Assembly: GCF_013387465.1 (NCBI RefSeq)
Contig: NZ_VYGV01000028.1
Location: 363,743 to 427,742 of the forward strand
Source of the DNA: Hydrogenophaga aromaticivorans
GTDB taxonomy: Bacteria; Pseudomonadota; Gammaproteobacteria; Burkholderiales; Burkholderiaceae_C
Direction: 5' to 3'
DNA: 64,000 bases
The notes under the pieces: generated by a model
What the model saw: the letters and a program-made list of their open reading frames with translations, nothing else
What the model was told of the DNA's origin: nothing
Database searches by the model: none
Shown: positions 63,438 through 64,000 of the stretch, one piece after another
Layout: each line of letters starts with the position of its first letter
How positions within the stretch are numbered: the first letter of the stretch is position 1
Program-made: the position numbers and the translations under genes

Positions 63438-64000
63438 GTGTCGCCCAACGCCGCCTGGCGCCAGCGCAGCCTGGCCGCGGTGTGGCACCCCTGCACGCAG
63501 ATGAAGCTGCACGCGCCCGAGGGCGCGGCGTTGCCGCTGATCCCGGTGGCACGGGCCGAAGGCGTGTGGTTGCACGACCACGAAGGCCGGCGCTACCTTG
63601 ACGCGATCAGCTCCTGGTGGGTCAACCTGTTCGGTCACAACCACCCCGAGATCCGCGCCGCGCTTGTGGACCAGTTGCACACGCTCGACCACGTGATGCT
63701 GGCCGGCTTCACCCACGGGCCGGTGGTCGAACTCTCCGAGCGCCTGGCCGCGCTCACCGGCCTGGGCCACGCGTTCTACGGCAGCGACGGCGCCAGCGCC
63801 ACCGAGATCGCGCTGAAGATGAGCGCGCACCACTGGCGCAACGCGGGCCAGGCCGACAAGTGCCGGTTTGTCGGCGTGGCCGGCGGCTACCACGGCGAGA
63901 CCGTGGGCGCGCTGGCCGTGACCGACATTGCGCTGTTCCGCGAAGCCTATGCGCCGCTGGTGCGCCTGGCCGCCACCGTGCCCAGCCCCGACGCACGCGG
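63438..64000 (+). CDS. bioA: Adenosylmethionine-8-amino-7-oxononanoate aminotransferase, N-terminal fragment
   Basis: The first 188 residues of a class III PLP aminotransferase; the rest lies beyond the window. VWHPCTQMKLH, LDAISSWWVNLFGHNHPEI and FYGSDGASATEIALKMS match BioA, which makes 7,8-diaminopelargonate for biotin. GTG at 63438 is used; a TTG at 63426 overlapping the panD stop in the same frame is the alternative. The PLP lysine is not within the window. Confidence 0.93.
   Translation, partial: MSPNAAWRQRSLAAVWHPCTQMKLHAPEGAALPLIPVARAEGVWLHDHEGRRYLDAISSWWVNLFGHNHPEIRAALVDQLHTLDHVMLAGFTHGPVVELSERLAALTGLGHAFYGSDGASATEIALKMSAHHWRNAGQADKCRFVGVAGGYHGETVGALAVTDIALFREAYAPLVRLAATVPSPDAR

Overview
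The window is high-GC, tightly packed bacterial chromosome with many 4-bp stop/start overlaps. It looks like a member of the Burkholderiales, most likely a Comamonadaceae of the Hydrogenophaga type. This is inferred from the gene families (PpsR/PpsA pair, rpsF-priB-rpsR-rplI, SWIB/histone-H1-like protein, DUF1631, zapA/zapB, B12-riboswitch btuB operon) and from GC-rich inverted-repeat elements in convergent gene gaps. I saw no tRNA, rRNA, insertion sequence, prophage or CRISPR array.

1-18.4 kb is dominated by sodium:solute symporter (SSS) genes. A truncated ActP-like symporter with its DUF485 partner lies at the left edge. It diverges from a DUF4212 small subunit plus SSS large subunit. After PpsR/PpsA comes a signalling block: a small membrane protein, an SSS-histidine kinase fusion, a receiver-only response regulator, and a membrane-anchored degenerate kinase fused to a DEDDh (DnaQ-like) exonuclease. 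A convergent gene encodes a cNMP-binding/CBS/nucleotidyltransferase (DUF294) protein. Divergent from that are a small membrane protein, a TPR protein and a second DUF4212 + SSS pair. Both DUF4212-linked symporters carry an EF-hand-like loop at the same place. I regard this block as the best candidate for an incompletely described system: a transporter-linked sensory and nucleotide-signalling network for small carboxylates.

18.4-32.4 kb is housekeeping: rpsF-priB-rpsR-rplI, dnaB, a PIN-PhoH ATPase, a PrxQ peroxiredoxin, an Mth938-like protein, alaA, hom-thrC, and a molybdenum-cofactor cluster (mobB-moeA-moaD-moaE) with a GNAT acetyltransferase. 32.4-45.3 kb holds clpB behind a sigma-32-like promoter, DUF1631, an aldehyde dehydrogenase, arsC, an AraC regulator divergent from an MFS transporter, an acetolactate-synthase-like TPP enzyme, a PAS-LuxR regulator whose Shine-Dalgarno sequence lies in a perfect hairpin, and a Crp/Fnr-type regulator.

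45.4-50.3 kb is an accessory minus-strand operon: a class III nucleotide cyclase with TolB-like and TPR regions, a PAP2/vanadium-haloperoxidase-fold protein with an N-terminal (SGGL)6 tandem repeat, and a subtilisin-type protease without a signal peptide. This is the second candidate for an undescribed system.

50.4-64 kb contains the SWIB/H1-like protein, an RraA-family protein, a TSUP exporter, zapA/zapB, and a cobalamin riboswitch followed by a nine-gene B12 uptake and salvage run (btuB, cobyrinate amidase, a signal-less B12-binding protein, cobU, btuF, btuC, btuD, cobO). It ends with bioB, panD and the start of bioA.
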